From: Methanosaeta sp. PtaU1.Bin060 | GTDB taxonomy: Archaea; Halobacteriota; Methanosarcinia; Methanotrichales; Methanotrichaceae | Length of the DNA: 34,300 nt | Direction of reading: 5' to 3' | Assembly: GCA_002067365.1 (NCBI GenBank) | Contig: MVRK01000063.1 | Coordinates: forward strand, 1 to 34,300 | Part shown: positions 24,425 to 32,616 of the stretch, piece after piece | Layout of the letters: the number at the start of each line of letters is the position of its first letter | Position numbering within the stretch: the first letter of the stretch is position 1 | Notes under the pieces: model-generated | What the model saw: only the letters and a program-made list of their open reading frames with translations | Told to the model about the DNA's origin: nothing | Database searches by the model: none | Translations under genes and position numbers: made by a program

Positions 24425-24833
24425 AAGTTTAACACCCCTTAGATTGAGATCGCTTTTTTCTTATCCGATACAAACAGAAATATAATTATTTATATCTAAA
24501 ATATACACCATTGAATTCAGTTTATTAATCCCTCCTCGTCCCTTTTCGCCCTTGAAGATTTTTCGATGGCTTTTCCTAAATTTCCTATCGCATATATTTA
24601 AATTTAACGCCTAATTATCGCTATTATACATTATAATATTATCATTATCGAAGCGTTCTCAGACTGCGTCGGATTTGCTTAACCGTATCTGCAATACGAT
24701 ATGTAAAAATCTTGAATTATGGCATACCGCGATATCCACTTATCGATGATTAGAGATATATCCATTTGAGAACTATCATTAATGGTAATCTCTTTTAAGG
24801 AGAATGCCAAATACTGCAGAAGGTGATCATAAG
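24425..24833. other. AT-rich divergent intergenic region
   Basis: About 400 bases without a gene between the transporter (minus) and carbonic anhydrase (plus). It is much richer in A/T than the surroundings, with ATAATATTAT and several ATTATCG words between 24600 and 24660. TATA-like runs serve the transporter (24487-24497, minus) and probably the carbonic anhydrase (GAGATATATCC, near 24751-24761, plus, about 75 bases before its start). The centre (24530-24740) is unexplained by either promoter. Confidence 0.5.
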
Positions 24834-25403
24834 ATGCTCAAGGCCAATCCCAGGACGACTTGGAACAGCAGAGAGCAAATGCCGACGGTTTCGGCTACTG
24901 CCTTCGTGGACGAATCGGCAACTCTCATAGGGGACGTCCGCGTGGGCGAAGATGTCTACATAGCTCCAGCAGTCTCTATTCGGGCAGACGAGGCGAGCCC
25001 CATCATCATCGGCAAAGGATGCAACATCCAGGATGGTGTGATCTTTCACGGCCTGAAGGGCAGCTCCATCACCCTCGGAAGCCGGATATCCATCGCCCAC
25101 GGTGCCGTAGTTCACGGCCCCATGAGTATCGGAGACGAGAGCTTTGTCGGCTTCAACAGCGTTGTGCATGCCTCAGCGCTCGGCGAGAGGTGCTTCGTCG
25201 GCCACGGAGCAGTGGTGATTGGGGTGAGGCTGGCGGAAGGAAGATTCGTGCCACATGGTGCTCTGGTGGACACCCAGGAGAAGGCTGATGCCCTAGGAGA
25301 TGTTCCCGGAAGCCTCTCGGGGTTCAACGATGAGGTGGTCGAAGTGAACGAGGAGTTCGCCGAGGGCTACAGCGCACAGAAGAGATGCTGCCTGGGAGTG
25401 TGA
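24834..25403 (+). CDS. Gamma-class carbonic anhydrase, CamH-like
   Basis: It interconverts CO2 and bicarbonate. The 189-residue left-handed beta-helix protein aligns with Cam of Methanosarcina thermophila: zinc ligands His72 (IFHG), His89 (IAHG) and His94 (VHGP), plus Arg50, Asp52, Gln66 and Asp67 at the positions of Cam Arg59, Asp61, Gln75 and Asp76. The acidic loop carrying Cam Glu84 is missing, and there is no signal peptide, so it matches the cytoplasmic CamH subclass. I start at ATG 24834, preceded at six bases by AGGTGAT; ATG 24804 would add ten residues. It is divergent from the transporter, and CO2/bicarbonate handling suits acetate-derived methanogenesis. Confidence 0.9.
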   Translation: MLKANPRTTWNSREQMPTVSATAFVDESATLIGDVRVGEDVYIAPAVSIRADEASPIIIGKGCNIQDGVIFHGLKGSSITLGSRISIAHGAVVHGPMSIGDESFVGFNSVVHASALGERCFVGHGAVVIGVRLAEGRFVPHGALVDTQEKADALGDVPGSLSGFNDEVVEVNEEFAEGYSAQKRCCLGV

Positions 25404-25467
25404 GATCCCGGAATAGCACATTTTTATCTGAAGCCAGACGACCCTGGAAGCTTTCGACTCTTCTTCG

Positions 25468-28400
25468 TCATCCCAGCCTTCGCGGCGCTGCATTCTCATT
25501 CATTCCAGAAGCATTTATGCCCCTTCCGAGAACTACAGGGGATGCGCTGCTGCCTTGAGATGTCTGGGCCTTTGTAGCAGCCGGTTCGCCAGCGAGAAGC
25601 CTGTCTATCTCCTGGTCGATCTCGGAGTTGAGTGTAAAGCTGGTCTCCTTAGTGCCGTCAAAAGAGGCCTCTGGTGCATGATGCCCATCCCTGACCTGCA
25701 CTCCGATCCTGTAGCTGACCGCAGGCAGCCCTTTTGTGGACCAGTTCCAGACATCGGACTCCGACCATCTTGTAGCAGCCTGGCCGTTGAGGAGGAATCT
25801 ATAGAGTATATCATCGCCATCAGGATCAGTGGCGTTGGCCTTCCAGAGAACGCTTGTGCCCTGAGCCTGGGGGCTGGGCTTGTCCGATTCGAGGCTGCTC
25901 ACCAACGGCGGCTGATTCTGGGCCAAAAGGGTGAAAGTCCTCTTCAATGAGCCGTCGCTGCTCTCCTGACCGGAGTGCTTTTCATCCCTGACCTGAACCG
26001 CGATCTCATAGTCTCCTGGAGAGGTCCTATCTGTGTCCCATGTCCATGAACCCGAGTCGGACCAGTCCGTAGCGGCTTCGCCGTTCAGAAGGAATCTGTA
26101 CACCACCCTGTCGCCATCAGGATCTGCGGCCTGGGCAGTCCAGGTGATCCTCGCACTCGCCGGCTGCGGGCTGGCCACATCCGGCACAAGGTCCTTCAGC
26201 ACAGGGCTCAGATTTGGTGGCGAGAGGATGATGGTCCTCTCGAGGGTGCTGTCATAGGACCCTTCGGGTGCATGATTGCCGTCTCGCGCCTGGACACTGA
26301 TCCTGTAGTCGCCTGGCGCTGCTGAGGATGTGTTCCATGTCCATCTGCTGGATGTGGACCAGTCGGTCATCACCCTCCCGTTCAGCAGGAACCTGTAGTC
26401 GATCTTGTCACCGTCAGGATCAGTGGCGTTGGCCTTCCAGATGATCCTCGCGCCAGATGCCAGAGGGCCGGAGCCGTCCGACTGAAGATCATGGAGGACT
26501 GGCAACTGGTTGGGCAATGATATTGTGAAGCTCTTTTCGAGGGTTGCATCAGAAGACCCATCCGGGACGTGCTGGGCGTCTCTCACCTGGACCTTGAGAC
26601 TGTATTCACCAGCAGACAGCCCCGCTGTCTCCCAGTCCCAGCTATCCGAATCGGACCACCTGCTCACAGCCCTGCCGTTGAGGAAGAATCTGTAAAGGAT
26701 CCTGTCGCCATCTGGGTCGGTGGCGTCGGCAGTCCATAAGACGGTGGCTCCCCGGACCTGAGGGCTTTGCCTGTCGGGATTGAGGCTCAAGAGAGCGGGC
26801 GGCTGATTCTGCCTTAAGAGGGAGAACTCTGCAGCGAGAGAGGTGTCGAAGCCTTCTGGGCCCGAGTGCCTCCCATCCCTCGCCTGAACCCTGAGGGTGT
26901 AGTTGCCCGTCGACATCCCGGATGTGTTCCATTCCCAGGAACTCGACCGGCTCCAGTCTGTCGCAGCTCTCTCGTTTTGCAGGAACCTGTAGAAGATCTC
27001 GTCGCCATCGGGATCCGTCGCATTCGCAGTCCAGCGGATGGCTTCTCCAGCGATCTGAGGGCTTGGCAGATCCGGTTTGAGATCCTGAAGAATGGGGGCA
27101 CAGTTGGCGGATGAGAGTGTGAAGGCAGCCTCCCGAAAAGATGCGAAGCTGCTTGCCCGGGCATGTTTGTCGTCCCTTGCCAGAACTCTTATCCTGTACT
27201 CGCCCGGTGCAAGAGCAGATGTGTTCCAAGACCATCTGCCACTGCCTATCCAGTCGGTCATCTCCAGATCGTTTTGCAGGAATTTGTAGACCACATCATC
27301 CCCTTCGGGATCTGTGGCGTTCGCGGTCCAGGTGATCTCTGTTCCCGCGACCTGAGGAGTGCTTTTGTCGGCACTGAGGCTCTGAAGTGAGGGAATCCTG
27401 TTGGGCGAGGAGAGGGTGAAGGAGGCATCCTTATAGCCATCGAAACCCTCTTTCGGTGAATGATGGCCATCCCTTATCAGAGCCCTCACACTGTAATCTC
27501 CTGCTGTCTCGCGGGTGGTGTTCCACTCCCAGGAGCTCGATGTGGACCAGTCCGTGACGGCTTCGCCGTTCAGAAGGAACCTGTAGAGGATCTCATCGCC
27601 GTCAGGGTCTGTGGCGTTGGCCGTCCAGAGGATGCTTGTTCCCGCCTCTTGAGGGCTGGGCACATCAGGCCTCAGATCCAGCAGAACAGGGCTCCGGTCG
27701 GGACCGGGGAGGCCCGCCATAACTGAAGACGAATTGGAACTCATGCTCTCTACAGAAAGATTGGCCTCTTGTGAGAGGCTGCTTTCCTCTGGCACCTCTA
27801 CTGTGCCATTGGTGGCATTGCCAGCCTGCGCCGATGAAGATGCTCCGACCCCAGAGAGCATCGCTTCGGCAGAGGTCATATTAACAGATTCATTCTGCAG
27901 GGCGCTCGTGTTCGTAGGCTGCTCTTCTTTCCCGGACACCACATGGATCGAGGCATTCTCTTCCCTGGAAGGCGTCTGATTTTTCTCCTGAACATCGGCT
28001 CCGCCTGATCCCTGGACAGGGTTACTTTGCCTGGACTTGCGGCTCGAACCCCCTCCGCCTGAGGTCACAGGCGAGACGGAGACAGCGCCACCCCCGCTCA
28101 CCCCGAGGACCACGACTTTGCTCCCCTGATCGGCTGAGTTGGACTCATTCTGCCGGATAGCCTCCCTTGAAGTGCCGTTGATCTGAACCGAGCCGGCATC
28201 GGATGCACCCTGTGTGAGATTCCCTGCAGGATTTTTCTTTGAAGAGTTCTCCCAGAGATGATCCTCCAGATAGGGGGTGGCGAGGTTCTCGTCCTTGAAG
28301 AGCAGGAAGTCGAATCTCTGAGATCCGTCATTTGTATCGGGATGGAAGCTCACAGGGCCCTCCCAGCTCTGGTTGTGGCCAAGGGTTATCTCCTTGCTGA

Positions 28401-29097
28401 AAAGGATGCTGTGGTTGTGGAGAAGCTGCAGGGTATATCTCGCCTGCATGTGCTCCCTGTTCACAATGCTGGCCATGGCGATGCCCTTGCCTTCTTCGGT
28501 CCCCCCTAACCCATCAGGCCACGAGACATGGAACTCTGTGGACCCATTCGCCCCATCGATCGGCCTTTGATGGGCGTTGATGGTGAGGGCGACCCCTGCC
28601 ACTGCCAAGATGATCGTCACCCCGAGGAAGAGGAGAAGAGGATTACGATGGGCACTTACAGCCCTTGTGGAGAGCCGCCTGGCAGACCTGATGCTGCTCC
28701 TTGACCCAAGTCCAGGAGACCTCCTTCTTCGGGGCAGAGAAGACCAGCGGAGATAAGCGATCGCCGTGAGAAATAGCGCAAGGAGCGCCAGAATCGTCGC
28801 AAGGGAAGCCGCCTGCAATCCCCTGGGTGTGAGAGTAAGGACGAGGCTGACAAGTGCCGCCTGAAGTATGGCCAAAAAGAGGCTGATGGCGACCTCGCCG
28901 CGCAAGTTCAGGTCGATTCTGCCAAAGAAAAGGGCGAAGGTCAGGAGGTAGCCGGGGAGAAGAAAGATGATGACGAGGCCAAGAGGGACGCTGAACCATA
29001 ACACAGATTCTGGGAGCACGAGGACGAGAACCAATGTCAGCAGAGCGATCAGCGCAGAGACTATCAAGTTCAGGGGCGGCGGCCCTCTCCGACTCAC
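25468..29097 (-). CDS. DUF1616 membrane-anchored surface protein with seven 99-residue repeats
   Basis: A 1209-residue protein. Residues about 10-125 are the multi-span DUF1616 membrane domain, with one more span near 150-175. Residues about 185-290 are the extracytoplasmic DUF1616 beta domain (SWEGPVSF...FDFLLFKDE). A Ser/Asn/Gly-rich linker with many N-x-S/T sites runs to 467. Residues 468-1160 are seven tandem repeats of exactly 99 residues, each with a W-x-A-(N/D)-A-T-D-P-(D/E)-G-D calcium-type loop, Y-(R/K)-F, W-x-W, G-(D/E/N)-Y and V-R-D-G-(H) landmarks, an Ig-like fold. A short tail follows without a cell-wall anchor. GTG start with GGAGG nine bases upstream. Surface layer, sheath or adhesion are possible roles. 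Confidence 0.92.
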   Translation of the reverse strand: MSRRGPPPLNLIVSALIALLTLVLVLVLPESVLWFSVPLGLVIIFLLPGYLLTFALFFGRIDLNLRGEVAISLFLAILQAALVSLVLTLTPRGLQAASLATILALLALFLTAIAYLRWSSLPRRRRSPGLGSRSSIRSARRLSTRAVSAHRNPLLLFLGVTIILAVAGVALTINAHQRPIDGANGSTEFHVSWPDGLGGTEEGKGIAMASIVNREHMQARYTLQLLHNHSILFSKEITLGHNQSWEGPVSFHPDTNDGSQRFDFLLFKDENLATPYLEDHLWENSSKKNPAGNLTQGASDAGSVQINGTSREAIRQNESNSADQGSKVVVLGVSGGGAVSVSPVTSGGGGSSRKSRQSNPVQGSGGADVQEKNQTPSREENASIHVVSGKEEQPTNTSALQNESVNMTSAEAMLSGVGASSSAQAGNATNGTVEVPEESSLSQEANLSVESMSSNSSSVMAGLPGPDRSPVLLDLRPDVPSPQEAGTSILWTANATDPDGDEILYRFLLNGEAVTDWSTSSSWEWNTTRETAGDYSVRALIRDGHHSPKEGFDGYKDASFTLSSPNRIPSLQSLSADKSTPQVAGTEITWTANATDPEGDDVVYKFLQNDLEMTDWIGSGRWSWNTSALAPGEYRIRVLARDDKHARASSFASFREAAFTLSSANCAPILQDLKPDLPSPQIAGEAIRWTANATDPDGDEIFYRFLQNERAATDWSRSSSWEWNTSGMSTGNYTLRVQARDGRHSGPEGFDTSLAAEFSLLRQNQPPALLSLNPDRQSPQVRGATVLWTADATDPDGDRILYRFFLNGRAVSRWSDSDSWDWETAGLSAGEYSLKVQVRDAQHVPDGSSDATLEKSFTISLPNQLPVLHDLQSDGSGPLASGARIIWKANATDPDGDKIDYRFLLNGRVMTDWSTSSRWTWNTSSAAPGDYRISVQARDGNHAPEGSYDSTLERTIILSPPNLSPVLKDLVPDVASPQPASARITWTAQAADPDGDRVVYRFLLNGEAATDWSDSGSWTWDTDRTSPGDYEIAVQVRDEKHSGQESSDGSLKRTFTLLAQNQPPLVSSLESDKPSPQAQGTSVLWKANATDPDGDDILYRFLLNGQAATRWSESDVWNWSTKGLPAVSYRIGVQVRDGHHAPEASFDGTKETSFTLNSEIDQEIDRLLAGEPAATKAQTSQGSSASPVVLGRGINASGMNENAAPRRLG
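25618..27696 (-). repeat. Seven tandem 297-bp coding repeats
   Basis: The block encodes residues 468-1160 of the surface protein; each unit is 297 bases with no insertion or deletion between copies. Units differ at many positions, so they are not recent identical duplicates, but the constant length implies strong selection on unit size or ongoing conversion. Confidence 0.85.
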
Positions 29098-29368
29098 CTT
29101 CCTCTACCTCCTCCAAATAAAAATCCAAGAACCATATGCTTCCCTACGGATTAAACCTTTTTCCTCGCGGCGGGGACGCAGGATTCGAATATCGATCAAT
29201 GGTTGCAGGCCAGAGAGGCAGTCCGACATGGGTACGAGATTGTCAAGGTGGTCGCTGGCTCTTATGTCTATCAGCCCTTTTTGGCTGATCTGAGGGCCTT
29301 TGTTTGGCGGTCCATTGAGAAAGTGGCTGCGGCTTTCGGCATCAATCAACTATGATGCCTTGTAATTC
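29098..29368. other. Intergenic region with two opposing open frames and a tRNA-3'-like motif
   Basis: Between the surface-protein gene and exonuclease III no known gene is visible. A plus-strand frame (TTG 29203 to TGA 29353-29355, 50 codons) reads VVAGSYVYQPFLADLRAFVW, and an 81-codon minus-strand frame (29349-29104) overlaps it; neither matches a family I know. On the minus strand TTCGAATCCTGCGTCCCCG (near 29171-29189) resembles a tRNA T-loop plus 3' acceptor half, without the 5' half. Confidence 0.4.
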
Positions 29369-30145
29369 TCAATCCCTGTCCAGCTCAATTCCCACGGGGC
29401 AGTGATCAGCGCCCGTGACTTCCCTGAGGATGAACGCCGACTCGACCTTTTTTTTCAGGTTCTCGCTCACGAAGAAATAATCTATCCTCCAGCCCACATT
29501 CCTCTCCCTGGCGCGGGTCTTCAGGTCCCACCAGGAGTACTGGCCCGCCTCCGGGTGAAAGATGCGAAAGGTGTCCACAAATCCGTGCTCCTCCAGCCGG
29601 TCCATCCATGCCCTCTCGACGGGCAGGAAGCCCGAGACCCTCTCGTTTTGCTTTGGCCTTGCGATATCGATCTCATGGTGAGCTGTGTTGAAGTCGCCGC
29701 ATATCACCATCCTTTTGCCCTCTCCCTTGAGACGATCCAGTTCATCCAGGAAGAGATCATAGAACCTCAGCTTGTATCTCAGGCGCTCCTCTGAGGCTTT
29801 TCCGTTGGGAAAATAGACGTCGAAGAGCAGGAGATCACCGTAATCGGCAACAATCGCCCTTTTTTCATCATCAAGGCCGCTGATGCCAAGGCTGTATCCT
29901 ACGGCCTTCGGCTCTTCTTTGGTGAAGAGCCCCACACCACCGTATCCTGCCCTGTCCCCCGAAGTAAAATAAGAATTGTAGCCAGGGATGCTCTTCAGCT
30001 CTGAGGGCACCTGGTCAGCCCTTGACTTGGTCTCCTGGACGCATAGGATATCTGGATTCTCCCTCAGGAGCCAGTCCAGGAAGCCCTTCTTGTATATGGC
30101 CCTCAGGCCGTTCACATTCCAGGAGAGGATTCTCAGGGAGGGCAT
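29369..30145 (-). CDS. xth: Exodeoxyribonuclease III/AP endonuclease
   Basis: It cuts DNA at abasic sites and trims 3' ends in base excision repair. The 258-residue EEP-fold enzyme shows all family motifs: SWNVNGLR at the N-terminus, QETK (Mg-binding Glu), GGVGLFTK, GDFNTAHHEIDIARPK (catalytic Asp and Asn), GWRIDYFFVS, and GADHCPVGI with the catalytic His. I start at ATG 30145 with GGTGG just upstream; GTG 30151 would add two residues. It follows the CBS gene by 22 bases and probably ends the Usp-CBS-Xth operon. Confidence 0.96.
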   Translation of the reverse strand: MPSLRILSWNVNGLRAIYKKGFLDWLLRENPDILCVQETKSRADQVPSELKSIPGYNSYFTSGDRAGYGGVGLFTKEEPKAVGYSLGISGLDDEKRAIVADYGDLLLFDVYFPNGKASEERLRYKLRFYDLFLDELDRLKGEGKRMVICGDFNTAHHEIDIARPKQNERVSGFLPVERAWMDRLEEHGFVDTFRIFHPEAGQYSWWDLKTRARERNVGWRIDYFFVSENLKKKVESAFILREVTGADHCPVGIELDRD

Positions 30146-30167
30146 GCCCACCTTCGGATGACGAGGA

Positions 30168-31028
30168 TTAAGCCGCCTTTTGATCGCTGCGATCGACGAG
30201 AGCCCTCAGGAGGTCCTTGTCCCTGAGAAGTCCTGTCAGCTTCTGGCTGGAGGTTACCACAGGAAGCTGATCGATCCTGTTCTTATGCATTATCGCAGCG
30301 CACTCGCTCACTGTATTGTTCTTCGTGGCTGTGATGGCGGGGATCATGGCCTCCTTCACGAGGATGTCTTTCAGCTCAATTCGCGAGACTGAGTAGTATT
30401 TGTTGATCGTCTGCATGACTCTGTCCCACATCCAGGCATCCTCTCCGGCGTCGGCTGACATATCGGTCTTCTCCACAGTCTCCTCGATAACGCTCGCCTT
30501 GATGAGGTCGCGGTCCGATATCATGCCGACGAGGGTGAGAGCCATGTCAAGGACCGGACAGGCTTCGGCTGCGGCATGCTCCATAATCGCTCCAGCCACA
30601 GGCAGGGGCGTCTCGCTCCACAGCACCAGCATCTCCCTCTCAAAGTAGGGCCCGATGGTCTCCTCGATCCCCATATCAGAAGCTACCTTCACGACGTCAG
30701 CGACTGTGATGATGCCCACAAGATTTTGATCCTCCACCACAGGCAGCCTTCTCTTCCCGTGCTTGAGCATAAGCTTGGAGGCCTCGATCACATCCTCATC
30801 AGGGCTCACTATCACTGGATCCCTGGACATCAGAAGCGCTGTCTGATCCTCCTCCCTATTCCTGAGCAGATCGTTCCTGGTGATCATCCCGACCACCTCG
30901 CCCTTCTTCACCACGGGAAGGCCCGAGACCCTGCGCACCTGAAGGGCCCTGAGAACGTCGTCCCTATTGCCTGGGATGCTGACATAGGCCACATCCCTTA
31001 CCATCACGTCCTTCACAAGAAGGCTCAA
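30168..31028 (-). CDS. Quadruple CBS-domain protein
   Basis: A 286-residue cytoplasmic sensor built of four CBS domains (about 7-55, 66-115, 130-180 and 220-280), forming two Bateman modules without a catalytic partner. Repeats of (L/V)PVV and VGMI/VGII strands with DLL or DLI helices mark each. Such modules bind adenine nucleotides or SAM. It begins with TTG that overlaps the uspA stop (TTGA), so the Usp and CBS proteins are probably made together, which suits a combined energy- or stress-sensing unit. The module between the second and third domains (VLWSETPLPVAGAIMEHAA) is more divergent. Confidence 0.92.
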   Translation of the reverse strand: MSLLVKDVMVRDVAYVSIPGNRDDVLRALQVRRVSGLPVVKKGEVVGMITRNDLLRNREEDQTALLMSRDPVIVSPDEDVIEASKLMLKHGKRRLPVVEDQNLVGIITVADVVKVASDMGIEETIGPYFEREMLVLWSETPLPVAGAIMEHAAAEACPVLDMALTLVGMISDRDLIKASVIEETVEKTDMSADAGEDAWMWDRVMQTINKYYSVSRIELKDILVKEAMIPAITATKNNTVSECAAIMHKNRIDQLPVVTSSQKLTGLLRDKDLLRALVDRSDQKAA

Positions 31029-31462
31029 GCTGCCTCCTTGGGAACCGTCAGGACTGGCACCTTGGAGTTGCGAACGACCTTCTCGGCCACACTCCCGAGG
31101 AGGAACCTGTCGAGGCCGCTGCGTCCCACTGTCCCGATAACTATGATGTTCATGCCGTTCTTGCTGGCGTAGTCTATGATCTCATTGCCGGGATTGCCCT
31201 CCTCCACCACCTTCTCATAGCTCACCCCGGCCTTCTTCGCCATCTTCTCAACGAATTCCACTGCCTCTTTGCCTTCTTTGAGGAGCAGCTCCCGGATGCT
31301 GAAGAGGAGCATGTCATCAGGCAGATGGCTCGTCTTGCTCGTATCCGCCACATAGATGGCAGTCACAGTGCCGCCGGAGAGCCTCGCCAGCTCGATTCCC
31401 ACTCTGGCTGCCCTCTCGCCGTGCTCTGAACCATCGGTTGCGACTAGAATCTTCTCGAACAT
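31025..31462 (-). CDS. Universal stress protein, UspA family
   Basis: A 145-residue Usp domain: MFEKILVATDGSEHGERA at the start and GTVGRSGLDRFLLGSVAEKVV near the end, an ATP-binding G-x2-G-x9-G-S motif. The third residue group of the longer frame (GTG 31471) is possible, but ATG 31462 is about 25-30 bases from the TATA-like GATATAAG (31487-31494), fitting a leaderless message. It is first in an operon with the CBS protein, overlapping it by four bases. It differs markedly from the Usp at 2669-3100. Confidence 0.94.
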   Translation of the reverse strand: MFEKILVATDGSEHGERAARVGIELARLSGGTVTAIYVADTSKTSHLPDDMLLFSIRELLLKEGKEAVEFVEKMAKKAGVSYEKVVEEGNPGNEIIDYASKNGMNIIVIGTVGRSGLDRFLLGSVAEKVVRNSKVPVLTVPKEAA

Positions 31463-31507
31463 ATCAATCACTGCTGATTATTAATAACTTATATCGCTCA
31501 CTGAAAT

Positions 31508-32563
31508 CTAAAATGCCGCTAATACGTCAGACGGCCTCGCTCTGCGCACCACGCTCGACAGGGGGCTCAGCGATCCCCACATATTGTCCGAATTTGCGTC
31601 CAAGACCATCACCCGACCCTCCATCCCCTCGCGGATACACCCGACCCTCTGATCAATTCCCAAGATCTTTGCACCATTTAGCGTGCACATCTTAAATACC
31701 TGTCTATCGTCATGCAGCAGAGCCTTGCTCAAAAGATGCATCTCGTCGAACATATTCGGCGAGTTGAGCATGACGTTATCCGTCCCGACGGCGACTGTGA
31801 TGCCAAGCCTCATCATCCCTCGAAGATCGGGCAGTCCTGCGCCCGTCACCAGGTTGGACCTGGGGCAGACAACGGCAGGGACTCCGGCATCAGCCACGCT
31901 CTTCAGATCCTCGCCCGAGGCTTGGCTCAGGTGCACGAGGAAGTCCGGTTCAAGGGCCAGGGCATCGCAGATGTCCCCAGCCGCCCACTCCCCTGCGTGG
32001 ATGCCGACCTTCTGGCCCCTTTCTCTTGCCAGCCTAACCGCCGCCTCCAGCAGATGAAGGTCGTGATCCCTCGTGCTGCTGATGCCCAGGCCCCAGCAGC
32101 CCTCGTGGATCTCCGTCTTCCCCTCATCAGGTCTTCCAAGGACTCTGGCGATCAGAGGAACATCATTCAGGGCCTTCATGAGCAGATTCACTCCAGATGG
32201 CCCTCCCTCCCGAAAATCAGCAAAGGCACAGGTTCCTGTGGCAGCCATCTCCCGGAGGCTTCTTTTGATGCCCTCCAAAAGATGGCTCTGCTGCGCTTGG
32301 GAGAGCAGTCGATGCTTCAGCCCCCCGGGTCCCACGAGATCGGGAAGAGGCATGAAGGGCGGGTCCTTGAAGGCCGAGTCGCCCAGATGAATGTGCGCGT
32401 TCACGAAACAAGGAGAGACGATCCCATGGAGATCGGCATCAACGTCTCCTTTTCCGATCTCGACGATGATCCCATCCTTGATGCAGAGATATCCCTCCTG
32501 GACTCCGAGATCTTCTCCGACGATCATCGTTCCCGAGAGAAGAACCTCGCGTTTTTCGAGCAT
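31508..32563 (-). CDS. Amidohydrolase-superfamily deaminase-like enzyme
   Basis: A 351-residue TIM-barrel metal hydrolase of the COG0402 (cytosine/adenosine/SAH deaminase) group. Metal ligands: His57 and His59 (NAHIHLG), His189 followed by catalytic Glu192 (HAGE), His211 (LVHLS), and Asp262 (GTDN); CPRSN at 234-238 is the family loop. N- and C-terminal strands form the usual small beta sandwich. Substrate is unknown; S-adenosylhomocysteine or 5'-deoxyadenosine deaminase is one option. It is divergent from the riboflavin-pathway reductase and both starts are equidistant from one TATA element, so a role as a pathway deaminase is a testable idea. ATG 32563 appears leaderless. Confidence 0.88.
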   Translation of the reverse strand: MLEKREVLLSGTMIVGEDLGVQEGYLCIKDGIIVEIGKGDVDADLHGIVSPCFVNAHIHLGDSAFKDPPFMPLPDLVGPGGLKHRLLSQAQQSHLLEGIKRSLREMAATGTCAFADFREGGPSGVNLLMKALNDVPLIARVLGRPDEGKTEIHEGCWGLGISSTRDHDLHLLEAAVRLARERGQKVGIHAGEWAAGDICDALALEPDFLVHLSQASGEDLKSVADAGVPAVVCPRSNLVTGAGLPDLRGMMRLGITVAVGTDNVMLNSPNMFDEMHLLSKALLHDDRQVFKMCTLNGAKILGIDQRVGCIREGMEGRVMVLDANSDNMWGSLSPLSSVVRRARPSDVLAAF

Positions 32564-32582
32564 CTAGTGAAATTGCAGAGGG

Positions 32583-32592
32583 TATCTATTTA
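32583..32592. promoter_or_regulatory. Shared bidirectional TATA element
   Basis: TATCTATTTA (TAAATAGATA on the other strand) is centred 25 bases from ATG 32563 (minus) and 30 bases from ATG 32617 (plus). Neither gene has a ribosome site, so both messages are probably leaderless or nearly so. It is the only TATA-like run in the 53-base gap. Confidence 0.5.
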
Positions 32593-32616
32593 GCTTCTCT
32601 TGCCATGTCATAAACG

